Part shown: positions 27,476-36,246 of the stretch, one piece after another | How positions within the stretch are numbered: position 1 is the stretch's first letter | Layout: the number at the start of each line of letters is the position of its first letter | Assembly: GCF_003051085.1 (NCBI RefSeq) | Contig: NZ_QAOM01000014.1 | Span: forward strand, 1 to 64,000 | DNA: 64,000 nt | Origin: Trichococcus patagoniensis | GTDB lineage: Bacteria; Bacillota; Bacilli; Lactobacillales; Aerococcaceae | Direction of reading: 5' to 3' | Program-made: the position numbers and the translations under genes | The notes under the pieces: model-generated | The model's input: only the letters and a program-made list of their open reading frames with translations | Databases searched by the model: none | What the model was told of the DNA's origin: nothing

Positions 27476-27660
27476 TTGTCGGATTCTTTCGGGTTATCCG
27501 ACAACGCGAAGAACATTATCGCTCCGGTTGTCCGATTCTTGCGGTTTATCGGACAAGTCGAAGAACATTTACTCTCTGGTTGTCCGATTCTTCCGATTTA
27601 TCGGACAACTCGAAGAACATTAGCTTCCTGGTTGTCTGATTCTTCCGATTTATCGGACAA
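27476..27660. repeat. 52-bp hairpin array, family A (copy 4, reverse orientation)
   Basis: Four units start at 27476, 27528, 27580 and 27632. The loop and spacer sequences are the reverse complement of the other arrays, so this copy is inverted. The first unit has TTGTCGGAT/ATCCGACAA, the next two TTGTCCGAT/ATCGGACAA, and the last a TTGTCTGAT arm that still pairs by a wobble. Confidence 0.9.
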
Positions 27661-27710
27661 CTTGGCTTTCGCCGACCGAAAACCCAAAACCGAAAACCAA
27701 ATAAGCAAAA

Positions 27711-27759
27711 AAACACGCAAAGACGCAAGGAGCCAATCTCCTTGCGTCTTTGCGTGTTT
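27711..27759. terminator. Very strong bidirectional terminator
   Basis: A perfect 22-bp stem (27711-27732 with 27738-27759) around a CCAAT loop, with A and T runs outside. It ends the minus-strand ABC operon. Confidence 0.9.
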
Positions 27760-27763
27760 TTAA

Positions 27764-28528
27764 CTATAATCCGGATTTTTTGAAAATCTTTACCGCCGCA
27801 AAAAGTGCTGAACCAATCATCAGTCCCGCCGTCAGCAGAGAATTCCAAAGTTGCTCAAGCAGCAGTGTCCCTTGCAGCATGTCCATATTGCGCGAAGCCA
27901 GCATCAAAGGATTCCACTCGGACGCTTCCGGGAACAGATTCCACAAAAACAGCACCATCAGGAACGCACCGCTCAACAACAGCGGACCGTAGGCGTTTTT
28001 GAACAAGACAGCTCCGAGCAGCAGGACGGCAATCAACAGCACGCCGAACAAATAGAGGCTGATAACCGACAGGGCCAAGTTTTCGGTCGTGCCTTCAGGG
28101 AAGTAATAGAGTGTGTACCCCAAAGTGATGAAAAAGCAGAGCCAATAGCTGATGGTCCAGAGCAACAGGGCGCCTGTGAATTTTGAAAAAAGAATGGTCC
28201 GGCGCGGAAGGCCTTTTGTGACCATATTGATGAGTGTGCCTTTTTCATATTCTTTCGCCATCATGCCGCTCAAGAGGATGACGATGATGAACAGGCCAAT
28301 CTGGGTACCGTTCTTGAAGAATTGGGTCCAGGAATCGAGGTTCGTCGGTTCCGCAATCAGGATCGTAATCCCTTCCGGCATGAAATTACCCAACAGATCC
28401 GGCAAAAATTTGGCCGTCAACGGATTCATGATACCCAACAGCGCAAACAATGCGATCGCCAGGAACAACTTGAAGTTGCGCGTATATTCGGTCAGTTCTT
28501 TTTTAGTGAAGGCAAGATACGCTCTCAT
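27764..28528 (-). CDS. ABC-2-type transporter permease
   Basis: A 254-residue membrane protein with about six hydrophobic segments. The cytoplasmic loop AKEYEKGTLINMVTKGLPRRTILFSKF is the hallmark of ABC-2 permeases (export of drugs, bacteriocins or polymers). It overlaps the upstream ATPase gene by four bases. Substrate unknown. Confidence 0.82.
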   Translation of the reverse strand: MRAYLAFTKKELTEYTRNFKLFLAIALFALLGIMNPLTAKFLPDLLGNFMPEGITILIAEPTNLDSWTQFFKNGTQIGLFIIVILLSGMMAKEYEKGTLINMVTKGLPRRTILFSKFTGALLLWTISYWLCFFITLGYTLYYFPEGTTENLALSVISLYLFGVLLIAVLLLGAVLFKNAYGPLLLSGAFLMVLFLWNLFPEASEWNPLMLASRNMDMLQGTLLLEQLWNSLLTAGLMIGSALFAAVKIFKKSGL

Positions 28529-29442
28529 CGGACCACCTCCAGGAAGATATCTTCCAATTTGGGTTCGGCCGTTTCCAATCGGAGCGGAACCAACCCGGTT
28601 TCGCCCAGGATTCGGATGATCAAAGCCATGGTCTGTTCCGGATCAGAGGCGTGGATAGTGATGGAAGGATCTTTTGCATCCAACGAGGTCGTCATCACGC
28701 TTATCCGAGGATTGGACTGGAAAACAGCGGCATCCGCCGGCGTCCGGAAGGTGACCGTACACGAATGTCTGGAGTGTGTGTGTGTCAGTTCCGATACCGA
28801 GCCGGTCAGGACGAGTTTTCCTCCATCGAGGATGCCCACCCGATCGCAGATGGCTTCCACATCGGTCAGGACATGCGTCGAAAATAGCACCGTTGTCCGC
28901 TCCTTCACTTTCAGAAGGATATCCAGGATTTCCCTGCGCCCGATCGGATCCAATGCGGAAGTCGGTTCATCGCATATCAGCAGTCGCGGTTCGTTCAGCA
29001 AAGCCTGAGCGATTCCCAAACGCTGCTTCATGCCGCGGGAAAATGTGCCGATGCGTTTTTTCACATCCGCCAGTCCGACCAGATCCAGCAGTTCCTCGGA
29101 TTTTATTTGGATAATCGTGGACGGCATGCCTGTGATGTCGCCGCACAACCGCAGATATTCCTTTGCGGTCATGAAACCATAGAATTCGGGCACATCCGGC
29201 AGATAGCCGATGAAGCGGTTCGTGCGGGTGTCGCCGTAATGCACTTTTTCGCCGCAGACGCTGATTTCGCCGGCATCCGCCTGAAGCAAGCCTAAAACGA
29301 TCTTCATTGTCGTCGTCTTTCCGGAGCCGTTCTTGCCGATGAAACCATAGATCGAGCCTTCAGGGACGGAGAAGGATAAGTCCTCGAGCACGCGTTGGCT
29401 CCCGAAGGATTTTTCCAATCCGGCGATTGTGAGGATATCCAT
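28525..29442 (-). CDS. ABC transporter ATP-binding protein
   Basis: ATPase partner of the ABC-2 permease, about 305 residues. It has Walker A GKNGSGKTT, the signature FSRGMKQRLGIAQALL, Walker [14 protein letters not shown] and the H-loop STHVL, followed by a C-terminal domain of about 90 residues typical of the CcmA/NatA group. Its ATG at 29442 overlaps the stop of the small upstream gene (TGATG); GTG 29445 is the alternative. Confidence 0.88.
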   Translation of the reverse strand: MDILTIAGLEKSFGSQRVLEDLSFSVPEGSIYGFIGKNGSGKTTTMKIVLGLLQADAGEISVCGEKVHYGDTRTNRFIGYLPDVPEFYGFMTAKEYLRLCGDITGMPSTIIQIKSEELLDLVGLADVKKRIGTFSRGMKQRLGIAQALLNEPRLLICDEPTSALDPIGRREILDILLKVKERTTVLFSTHVLTDVEAICDRVGILDGGKLVLTGSVSELTHTHSRHSCTVTFRTPADAAVFQSNPRISVMTTSLDAKDPSITIHASDPEQTMALIIRILGETGLVPLRLETAEPKLEDIFLEVVR

Positions 29443-29645
29443 CACTCATCGCCCCTTCCAATGAGGAAATACAGGACCGGACCGACGATGTTCAGGAATA
29501 TGATGATGAAGGTCCAAAGTGTTTTGCTGCCCGTTTTTACGTTGGGATGCTTGTTCAGGTGGAGCAGGGCCGTAATCAGCAGGATGATCTGGATCACGAC
29601 CAAAGGGATCAGGATGGGTAAGTATGGCTGCAAATCAGCTATCAT
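29442..29645 (-). CDS. Small membrane protein with PLDc_N-type domain
   Basis: A 67-residue protein with two membrane segments and a C-terminal GPVLYFLIGRGDE, the pattern of the PLDc_N (phospholipase D nuclease N-terminal) family. It is translationally coupled to the ABC ATPase, an arrangement often seen with ABC-2 exporters, and may be an accessory membrane subunit. The start at 29645 follows GAAGGCGAG. Confidence 0.75.
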   Translation of the reverse strand: MIADLQPYLPILIPLVVIQIILLITALLHLNKHPNVKTGSKTLWTFIIIFLNIVGPVLYFLIGRGDE

Positions 29646-29874
29646 AAAAGCTCGCCTTCTTTCTTTTTTAACGCCTATTTTCTCGTATCTTCATTCTGTT
29701 CGTTATATAACAAGTATAACACTGGCGGTGGGATTTGCAAGTCGGAAGAGTGGCGAAACCTATCATGCAGGGACGCCTCGCAAAGGTTCACGGCTATATG
29801 GGACTGGTGCTGTCCTGTGCTATAATGAAGCAAAGAAAACAGAATAGCCCACGCTGTCGTAGAAAGGACCAACG

Positions 29875-30795
29875 ATGAATCCCTTTTTTAAATTGATGCT
29901 TAAGTTGCTGTCGTCACCAAAAATAAATATGCAGGAAGATTACGCCCGTGTCCGCAAAGTCCAGCATATACTGGCTCCCAAGCCGAAAAAGGGCTATATC
30001 ATCATGGACCACAAAATCTATTCGGAAGACCGTTCCCATGATATTCCTGTACGGGTCTTCTATCCGAAAGAGCGCTTGTATAAAGAGCCGTTGCTGTTTT
30101 TTCATGGCGGCGGGTGGGTTATCGGTGACATCGAAACCTATACGAATGCCTGCATCAATATGGCGGATCTGACCGGCAGGACGGTCTATTCCGTCGATTA
30201 TCGTTTGGCGCCGGAGCATCCGTATCCGGCCGGTCTCTATGATTGTTACCGGGTGGCGGAAGTATTGCTGAAGCATCTGGAAATGAGCGGTCTGTCGGAT
30301 GACACCGACTTGATTCTGATCGGCGATTCCGCGGGCGGCAACTTGGCTGCAGCCGTGTCTTTGCTGCTCCGCGACAGAGGCCAAGCGACTCCGATGAAAC
30401 AGATTTTGCTGTATCCTGTCACCAATTGGGATCATTCGGAAGCATCTCCGTTCGAATCGATCCGCACGAATGGGCATGATTACGGATTGACTGCGAAAAA
30501 AATGGAAGAATACATGGCGCTGTACCAACCCGATCCCGAGTTGCGCAAGAATGGATATGTTGCACCTTTGATGGCGGAAGATCTGTCGAATCAACCAGAA
30601 ACGTTGGTGATCACGGCCGAATTCGACCCGTTGCGGGATGAAGGCGAAGCCTACGCGGAAGCCTTGCGGAATGCCGACAACAAGGTGCAGGTACATCGCG
30701 TGAACGGCATCGTCCATGGCTTCATCACCTATCCGAAGACGGCCGATTCGGTTGTCGAAGCCTATGAAGTCATCAATGCGTTTCTGAATGCATAA
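29875..30795 (+). CDS. Alpha/beta hydrolase, hormone-sensitive-lipase type
   Basis: A 306-residue esterase-like enzyme. The oxyanion motif HGGGWVIGD is near residue 78, the nucleophile serine is in GDSAGG near residue 152, the acid is in EFDPLRDEG, and the histidine is in VHGF near residue 285. These are the HSL-family signatures. The next two genes encode a condensation/acyltransferase-like protein and a DUF6320 protein, suggesting joint action on an acyl ester. ATG 29875 follows GAAAGGACC. Confidence 0.88.
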   Translation: MNPFFKLMLKLLSSPKINMQEDYARVRKVQHILAPKPKKGYIIMDHKIYSEDRSHDIPVRVFYPKERLYKEPLLFFHGGGWVIGDIETYTNACINMADLTGRTVYSVDYRLAPEHPYPAGLYDCYRVAEVLLKHLEMSGLSDDTDLILIGDSAGGNLAAAVSLLLRDRGQATPMKQILLYPVTNWDHSEASPFESIRTNGHDYGLTAKKMEEYMALYQPDPELRKNGYVAPLMAEDLSNQPETLVITAEFDPLRDEGEAYAEALRNADNKVQVHRVNGIVHGFITYPKTADSVVEAYEVINAFLNA

Positions 30796-30840
30796 GCCAA
30801 GAAGGCTATTCTATAGAACAAGTGGAAAGGGGGAGCAGCA

Positions 30841-32226
30841 GTGAACCGAAAAAAGTGGGTACGTTTGGACAATGCCTCCAATATATTTTTGGCGGCCATG
30901 ACGAGCAGTGATACGAAGGTCTTCCGCATGAGTGCGGAATTGACCGATTCCGTGGATCCGGTGTTGCTGCAGCAGGCGCTCGATGAAGTCTACGAGAATT
31001 ATGTGCTGTACCACAGTGTGCTGAGGCGCGGATTTTTTTGGTACTATCTGGAAGAAAGCGACCTGAAGCCGAAAGTGACGGCCGACGTGTTGCCGCCGTG
31101 CGCGCAGATCTACCATTTTGACCGGAGGGAGCTGTTGTTCCGGGTCTTCTATAACCAAAACCGTGTTCACTTGGAGCTCTTCCATGCCCTGTCGGATGGC
31201 ACCGGTGCGTTATGGTTTTTCGAGGATCTGCTGAAGGCGTACATCATGTTGCGTCATCCGGAAGCCTTCAAGGGGCTGGATGCCGCCGAGCATGACCGTC
31301 TGAACCACCAATTGGAGGACAGTTTTGCGCATTATTTCCGCAAGGACAAGAAACAGAACTTCACGGATGCGGCGCAGTCCGCCATCCGCTCCGTCGCTAA
31401 AGTCAGCCAGCTGACGGGGAAAAGCCATGCGCAAAAGAGCGTATTGCCTGAGGAAAACATGAAAAAGCAGAAACGCCGCGTACACCAGTTCCGCGGCAAA
31501 AAGACGCCGGACAACCGGCCGCATGTCATCGAGTTGGAGATGCCGGTCAAGGACGTTCTTGCCTTGGCTCGGGAACAACAAACTTCTTTGACGTTGTATC
31601 TGACCGCCGTGTATATGCTCGCCGTGCGCAAGGCCAGTCAAGATTTCCAACCTGGCTCGGCTATGGCCGTTTCTGTTCCGGTCAACTTACGGCAGTTCTT
31701 CCCGTCCGATTCTGCCAGGAATTTTTTCAGCACGACCCGCCTGATCTATACCACGGATGAAAATGGGGAAGCGAACGACATTGCCGCAATCGGTCGTACG
31801 CTGAAAGAGCAGTTCCAGCAGCAAATTACGCCGGAAAGTCTGGAAGAAAAGCTGCGGACGCTGATTGCCTTCGAGTACAGCCCCTTCACGCGGATGGTCT
31901 TCCGGCCGATCAAAGACTTTATTCTGAAGCTGGTCAATTACATCAGCAACCGGAATTTGACGATCGCGATCTCGAATTTGGGCAAGGTCACATTTCCTGA
32001 TCCGATCGACGGCTACATCGAGAAAATGTATTTCCACACATCGGCGGTCCGGCCGCAATTTTGCGCCATCAGCCATGGGGAGCACTTGACGGTCAGCTTC
32101 ACTTCCCCCTTTGTCGAATCAACGATCGAGGAGCAGTTTGTCAGGATTTTGACCGATGCGGGCGTAGCCGTAACCGTCGCAGCGAACAAGGTTTCGAGTG
32201 AAGATTTGGAAGGTGAGATATCATGA
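30841..32226 (+). CDS. Alcohol-acetyltransferase/condensation-fold protein
   Basis: A 461-residue protein with the BAHD/condensation-type catalytic motif HxxxDG, seen as FHALSDGTG near residue 115. It also has the late QFCAISHGEHLTVSF segment, which matches the alcohol O-acetyltransferase-like group of chloramphenicol-acetyltransferase folds. Acyl donor and acceptor are unknown. GTG 30841 follows AAAGGGGGAG. Its stop overlaps the next start (ATGA), so it is coupled to the DUF6320 gene. Confidence 0.75.
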   Translation: MNRKKWVRLDNASNIFLAAMTSSDTKVFRMSAELTDSVDPVLLQQALDEVYENYVLYHSVLRRGFFWYYLEESDLKPKVTADVLPPCAQIYHFDRRELLFRVFYNQNRVHLELFHALSDGTGALWFFEDLLKAYIMLRHPEAFKGLDAAEHDRLNHQLEDSFAHYFRKDKKQNFTDAAQSAIRSVAKVSQLTGKSHAQKSVLPEENMKKQKRRVHQFRGKKTPDNRPHVIELEMPVKDVLALAREQQTSLTLYLTAVYMLAVRKASQDFQPGSAMAVSVPVNLRQFFPSDSARNFFSTTRLIYTTDENGEANDIAAIGRTLKEQFQQQITPESLEEKLRTLIAFEYSPFTRMVFRPIKDFILKLVNYISNRNLTIAISNLGKVTFPDPIDGYIEKMYFHTSAVRPQFCAISHGEHLTVSFTSPFVESTIEEQFVRILTDAGVAVTVAANKVSSEDLEGEIS

Positions 32227-32888
32227 GACACTGCCAACATTGCAACGCGACCATCAAGGGAGAATGGGAACAATGTCCCTTGTGCCAGACGACCTTGGAT
32301 GAAGGCACCGATCCGGTGCTGCCGGATCCCTACCCGAAGATTCCGTTGCGTTTCAACAAGGAAATTGTCACGAAATACCTGACCTTGATTTCCTTTGTGC
32401 TGATCATCGCTTTTCTGCTGATCGAACTGATCTGGATCGGACGGATGGAGAATGTTCAGCTCGCCCTGTTCGGGATCATGAGCATGTGGCTTTCCGTTTT
32501 GATTCTGATCCGGAAACGACGGAATATCGCAAAGGGCATCGTTTATCTGATCGTCTCCTTGTCGCTCCTGAGCATTTATTTGGATTATCTGTCAGGGTGG
32601 AGCGGTTGGTCGACTACCTATGCTGTGCCGATCATCTGCAGCTTTGCTATTGTATCGTTATATATCGCAGTTCGCCTCGTCAATTTGGGCGTCCGGGACT
32701 ACGTGTTGTACCTTTTGACAGCTGCCTTGTTGGGGCTGTTGCCGGCGCTGTTCCTGACATTGGATTGGGTCACGACGCCATTGCCTGCGAGCCTGTCGGT
32801 CATGATGAGCGCAGTCACTCTCGTCATCATCCTGCTTTATCACGGCGGAGAGATATGGCGCGAGCTGGAGAAACGGATGCATGTATGA
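32223..32888 (+). CDS. DUF6320-type zinc-ribbon membrane protein
   Basis: The N-terminus has a zinc-ribbon (CQHC...CPLC in the first 20 residues), followed by about six membrane helices; 221 residues. I recognise this as the DUF6320-like family that often follows acyltransferase genes of this type. It may form a membrane partner for the upstream acyltransferase. ATG 32223 overlaps that gene's stop. A hairpin follows. Confidence 0.7.
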   Translation: MRHCQHCNATIKGEWEQCPLCQTTLDEGTDPVLPDPYPKIPLRFNKEIVTKYLTLISFVLIIAFLLIELIWIGRMENVQLALFGIMSMWLSVLILIRKRRNIAKGIVYLIVSLSLLSIYLDYLSGWSGWSTTYAVPIICSFAIVSLYIAVRLVNLGVRDYVLYLLTAALLGLLPALFLTLDWVTTPLPASLSVMMSAVTLVIILLYHGGEIWRELEKRMHV

Positions 32889-32900
32889 ATGGATGAAATA

Positions 32901-32928
32901 GGCTGCCTCATTTTATTTTGAGGCAGCC
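32901..32928 (+). terminator. Hairpin after the hydrolase operon
   Basis: GGCTGCCTCA and TGAGGCAGCC form a perfect 10-bp stem around an AT-rich loop. A weak T run (TTCGT) follows. Confidence 0.65.
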
Positions 32929-32980
32929 CTTCGTATGTATCCGTATGTTTTGCGCAAAGAACCTGAAAGCTACAGAATAA

Positions 32981-33108
32981 CCCGCCAAAATCGGTTCGAC
33001 GGGTAAAATCAGTTCAAATCAAAGGCAGAAAACCCGCCGAAACCACATTGGCGGGGGAAAATGTCCGCGGACAACAAAAGATTCCCCGTCAAAATCATTT
33101 TGGCTGGG
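32981..33108. repeat. 52-bp hairpin array, family C
   Basis: Three inverted repeats of the CCCGCC...GGCGGG kind, with left arms at 32981, 33033 and 33085, exactly 52 bp apart. Arms vary: CCCGCC/GACGGG, CCCGCC/GGCGGG and CCCGTC/GGCTGGG. The sequence is unrelated to families A and B but has the same period. It lies between convergent operons. Confidence 0.75.
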
Positions 33109-33167
33109 AATTCCGCCTAGTATTAAAACCCAGGCCAGACAATCATACTACTGAAAGACAAAGAAAA

Positions 33168-33189
33168 GGCTGCCTCTTTCGAGACAGCC
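33168..33189 (-). terminator. Terminator of the fasciclin gene
   Basis: On the minus strand GGCTGTCTC-GAAA-GAGGCAGCC is followed by TTTTCTTT. Confidence 0.7.
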
Positions 33190-33226
33190 GATTCATTAAC
33201 GATTCAAAAGTTTAAGTAGCAAAACT

Positions 33227-33868
33227 TTATGCTGTTTTTTTCTTGAAGACAAAGAGAAGGAGTAGGCTGCCTGTAACCAGGATGGAAACAAGAAGGAGTG
33301 TATTCCCCTCTATACCAGTCTGAGCCACTTGGTCTGCCTCTAAATCAGTTTCTTGCAACTTGAAGTTCGAAGGAACCAGGATAGTGTCGATGACATGGAT
33401 GACGCCATTGGTTGCTTCAATGTCGGTAGTCGTAATGTTGGATTTATTGACCATAGGTGCGTCTGAGAGATCAAAAGTAAGCTCTTCACCGTTTAGGGTT
33501 TCAGCTTTCATTCCATCTGTTAAATCAGCTGCCATGACTTTTCCGGAAACGACATGGTAAGTAAGAACTTTTCCCAAGTCTGGTTGTGCAAGAAGCTCTT
33601 CGGCAGTAATACCTAATTCACCAAGCAACTTCTCGAATGCGGCATTGGTAGGTGCGAACACTGTAAATGGACCGTCCCCTTGGAGATCATCAACAAGTTC
33701 TGCTTTTTGGAGAGCCGAAACAAGGATACTGAAATCTTCATTCCCAAGTGCAATGCCTACAATGTCATCGGTAGGTTCAGCAGTAGCAGCAGAAGCCATA
33801 GGAGCGATACTGAATGAGAGAAACAGCAATGTAGCAAGTGAAAGTAAGCGGCGTATTATTTTTTTCAT
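33227..33868 (-). CDS. Surface-anchored fasciclin-domain protein
   Basis: A 213-residue secreted protein. It has a signal peptide (about residues 1-28, ending MASAATA), one FAS1 domain (GPFTVFAPTNAAFEKL, LTYHVVSGKV, NGVIHVIDTILVP) and a C-terminal sorting signal: VAQTG at 181-185, a hydrophobic stretch and a KKK tail. VAQTG departs from LPxTG. A class B sortase is encoded divergently next door and may be the cognate anchoring enzyme. FAS1 domains mediate adhesion. The start lies ahead of a basic MKKIIRRLL. Confidence 0.85.
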   Translation of the reverse strand: MKKIIRRLLSLATLLFLSFSIAPMASAATAEPTDDIVGIALGNEDFSILVSALQKAELVDDLQGDGPFTVFAPTNAAFEKLLGELGITAEELLAQPDLGKVLTYHVVSGKVMAADLTDGMKAETLNGEELTFDLSDAPMVNKSNITTTDIEATNGVIHVIDTILVPSNFKLQETDLEADQVAQTGIEGNTLLLVSILVTGSLLLLFVFKKKTA

Positions 33869-33924
33869 TTTACCCTACTCCTTTCAAAAGTTGGAAATCT
33901 TTTGTAATCTCTATTACATAGCTT

Positions 33925-33954
33925 ATAATAGCATTGTAATGTAAGCGGTGTCAA
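33925..33954 (-). promoter_or_regulatory. Promoter of the fasciclin gene
   Basis: On the minus strand TTGACA (33949-33954), an 18-bp spacer, and TATTAT (33925-33930). It lies within the divergent fasciclin-sortase intergenic region. Confidence 0.65.
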
Positions 33955-33995
33955 ACTTAAGGATTTGAGTAGGCAAAAGAGGGGAGGAAGAAATC

Positions 33996-34766
33996 GTGCA
34001 AAAAAGTATATGGGTGCTGCTCCTCACCAAGTTACTCTTTCTGCAGATTATCTATTTTGGTGTTCAAGAAATAGAGCAAAGAAAGGACGTAGTGGTACCC
34101 GAGAAGAAGGCGCAGGTCGCCGTCCCACAACAAATGGCCTCTTCCACAGACTTCCGTTCGGAAACCGACTCTTCAGAGGAGGCAGCTGTTCCTTTGGAAG
34201 AATTGACTTTTACGATTAATCCATCTGCGGAATATTATCAAATGAATCCGGATTATGTAGGCTGGCTTTCTGTGAATGGAACCGTTATTGATTACCCGGT
34301 TGTCCGGGGACAGGACAATGAAATGTATCTTTCTAATAATTTCTATCGGGAACCGGATATCTTCGGAGCCATCTTCATGGATTATCGGAATATCGGAATG
34401 GGAATAGACCGGCATACGATCATTTATGGCCACTATACGCAGTATGGCCAGATGTTCGGGGAATTGGATAAATTTCTGAACGAAGATTTCCTGAAGGAAA
34501 ATTTGGAATTTACATTCAGTGATGGCTATGGGCAAAGACGTTACAGGATTTTTTCCGTCCATGTGGCGCCAGCGGATACAAGTTTTTTGGATATTGATTT
34601 TGAGGGGAACGAGTACACCGATTTTCTGGCCATGCTCAAGAACCTTTCCGTCTTTCCGTCAGATGTCGCGGTGACAGAGGAAAATAACATTCTAACGCTA
34701 ATGACGTGCAACGACTCCGCAGAAAACGGCCGGCTCTTTATTCATGCGGTGGAAGTAACAGAATAG
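33996..34766 (+). CDS. srtB: Class B sortase
   Basis: A membrane-bound transpeptidase that links proteins to the cell wall. The 256-residue protein has an N-terminal signal anchor (about 5-24), a linker and a sortase domain with NPDYVGWLSVNGTVIDYPVV, the catalytic His in IIYGH near 149, Cys238 in TLMTC and Arg246. The NPDYVGW and TLxTC patterns place it in class B. GTG 33996 follows GGGGAGGAAG. It is divergent from the fasciclin gene, its likely substrate. Confidence 0.88.
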   Translation: MQKSIWVLLLTKLLFLQIIYFGVQEIEQRKDVVVPEKKAQVAVPQQMASSTDFRSETDSSEEAAVPLEELTFTINPSAEYYQMNPDYVGWLSVNGTVIDYPVVRGQDNEMYLSNNFYREPDIFGAIFMDYRNIGMGIDRHTIIYGHYTQYGQMFGELDKFLNEDFLKENLEFTFSDGYGQRRYRIFSVHVAPADTSFLDIDFEGNEYTDFLAMLKNLSVFPSDVAVTEENNILTLMTCNDSAENGRLFIHAVEVTE

Positions 34767-34810
34767 CAACAGCAAATGCTCAACCGCACATCCCTAGATC
34801 GTGGACTCCA

Positions 34811-34862
34811 AAAAAAGCTCAAGTATCCCGGCGACAGAATTCCGAGGACTTGAGCTTTTTTT
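34811..34862. terminator. Bidirectional terminator
   Basis: AAAAAAGCTCAAGT and ACTTGAGCTTTTTT with a 23-nt loop, between the convergent sortase gene and the gene at 34877. Confidence 0.85.
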
Positions 34863-34876
34863 GAACGGATAGATTT

Positions 34877-35218
34877 TCATTCGGTTCCGTAGTATTCATC
34901 CCAATAGCCATACACATAGGTATTTTTGATGCGCCATTGCTGGAAGCGGATGGGCACGACAAAGGAATACAGTCCCAAAGTCAGGATTGAAAAGATAGTC
35001 CATTTCAGTAAGGAAAGCCATAGATCAATAGTTTTCCCGACAAAGTGCAGCTGGTGTCCTTCTATGTAAGTATGCTTGGCGACCCATTTTTCCCGATAAC
35101 AGAAAGCCCAAGGCGCAGCCAGACCAAAAGTGAAAAAGCCTGCAAGAACGCAAATAAGAAGAATGCCGAAATATTCCAAAAGCGTTCCGGTAAAATAAGA
35201 ATCATTATGATGGCGCAA
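34877..35218 (-). CDS. DUF898-like small membrane protein
   Basis: A 113-residue protein with two membrane segments (about 13-38 and 68-88) and aromatic cytoplasmic parts (APWAFCYREKW, FQQWRIKNTYV) typical of DUF898-like proteins. The start is TTG 35218, seven bases after AGGAG. Function unknown. Confidence 0.65.
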   Translation of the reverse strand: MRHHNDSYFTGTLLEYFGILLICVLAGFFTFGLAAPWAFCYREKWVAKHTYIEGHQLHFVGKTIDLWLSLLKWTIFSILTLGLYSFVVPIRFQQWRIKNTYVYGYWDEYYGTE

Positions 35219-35385
35219 AATATCACTCCTTTATTTTTGCTTACTGATATAATACGACATTTATTTAAGATTACGCCTATAAATATACTGTTATCATTTC
35301 GCAAGTCCGCCTAATGATTGCCCTTGACGCGCAAATGCGATACGCTAAAGGCAGCAATCATTTTGAGGAAACGCGAGGGACAAAA

Positions 35386-36150
35386 ATGACAAACAAAATA
35401 GCGCTCATCACAGGCGCGAGTGCGGGCATTGGCCAAGAGTTCGCCAAAAAGCTCAGCCAACAAGGGTACGATCTGATTCTGGTGGCAAGACGCGAGGACC
35501 GACTTATAGAAATCAGCAAACAGTTGAACACGAAAAGCGAAATAATAACAGCGGACTTGGCGAAGGCGGAGGAATGCTTCCGTCTGTACGAAGAAACGAA
35601 GTACAAAAATATTTCCATGCTGATCAACTGTGCCGGTTTCGGTGATTTCGGCGCGTTCACGGCGACCAGTCTCGACAAGGAGCTGGAGATGATCGACGTC
35701 AACATCAAGGCGGTCCATATCCTGACCAAGAAATTTCTGCCGGATATGCTCGCGAGAAATGAAGGTTACATTCTGAACGTGGCTTCGGTTGCCGGACTGA
35801 TGCCGGCTGGGCCTTATATGGCGACCTATTATGCGACAAAGGCCTACGTCACGAGCTTCACTTCCGCGATTGCTGAAGAGTTGGAAGAGAAGAAGAGCAA
35901 CGTTTATGTTGGTTCATTATGTCCGGGACCCGTTGATACGGAGTTCAACCAAGTAGCGGATGTGAAGTTCAATCTGAAGGGCATCAGTTCTGAATACTGC
36001 GTCAACTATGCCTTGGACAAAATGTATAAGCGCAAGAAAATCATCGTTCCGACGATGTTGCTGAAGGGAGCCCTCTTCTCGTCGAAGTTGGCGCCGCGCA
36101 ATTTGGTCGTGCGCATGACCAGCAGACAGCAAAAGAAAAAACAAGGCTGA
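35386..36150 (+). CDS. Short-chain dehydrogenase/reductase
   Basis: NAD(P)-dependent oxidoreductase of the classical SDR fold, 254 residues. The cofactor motif is TGASAGIG near residue 11, the NCAGFG motif follows, and the catalytic Ser, Tyr and Lys are in NVASVAG and YYATKAY. Arg residues after strand 2 (ARREDR) suggest NADP preference. ATG 35386 follows GAGGGA; the frame is open back to 35314 without a ribosome site. Substrate unknown. Single gene. Confidence 0.87.
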   Translation: MTNKIALITGASAGIGQEFAKKLSQQGYDLILVARREDRLIEISKQLNTKSEIITADLAKAEECFRLYEETKYKNISMLINCAGFGDFGAFTATSLDKELEMIDVNIKAVHILTKKFLPDMLARNEGYILNVASVAGLMPAGPYMATYYATKAYVTSFTSAIAEELEEKKSNVYVGSLCPGPVDTEFNQVADVKFNLKGISSEYCVNYALDKMYKRKKIIVPTMLLKGALFSSKLAPRNLVVRMTSRQQKKKQG

Positions 36151-36246
36151 CGGAGCGCAGCAAGAGATAATTTGGAAGGAAGTGGGGTGCCTCTAGAAGC
36201 GGTATACCCTTCCTTTTTTGCGTTCTGCTTATTTGAGCGGGGGGTG

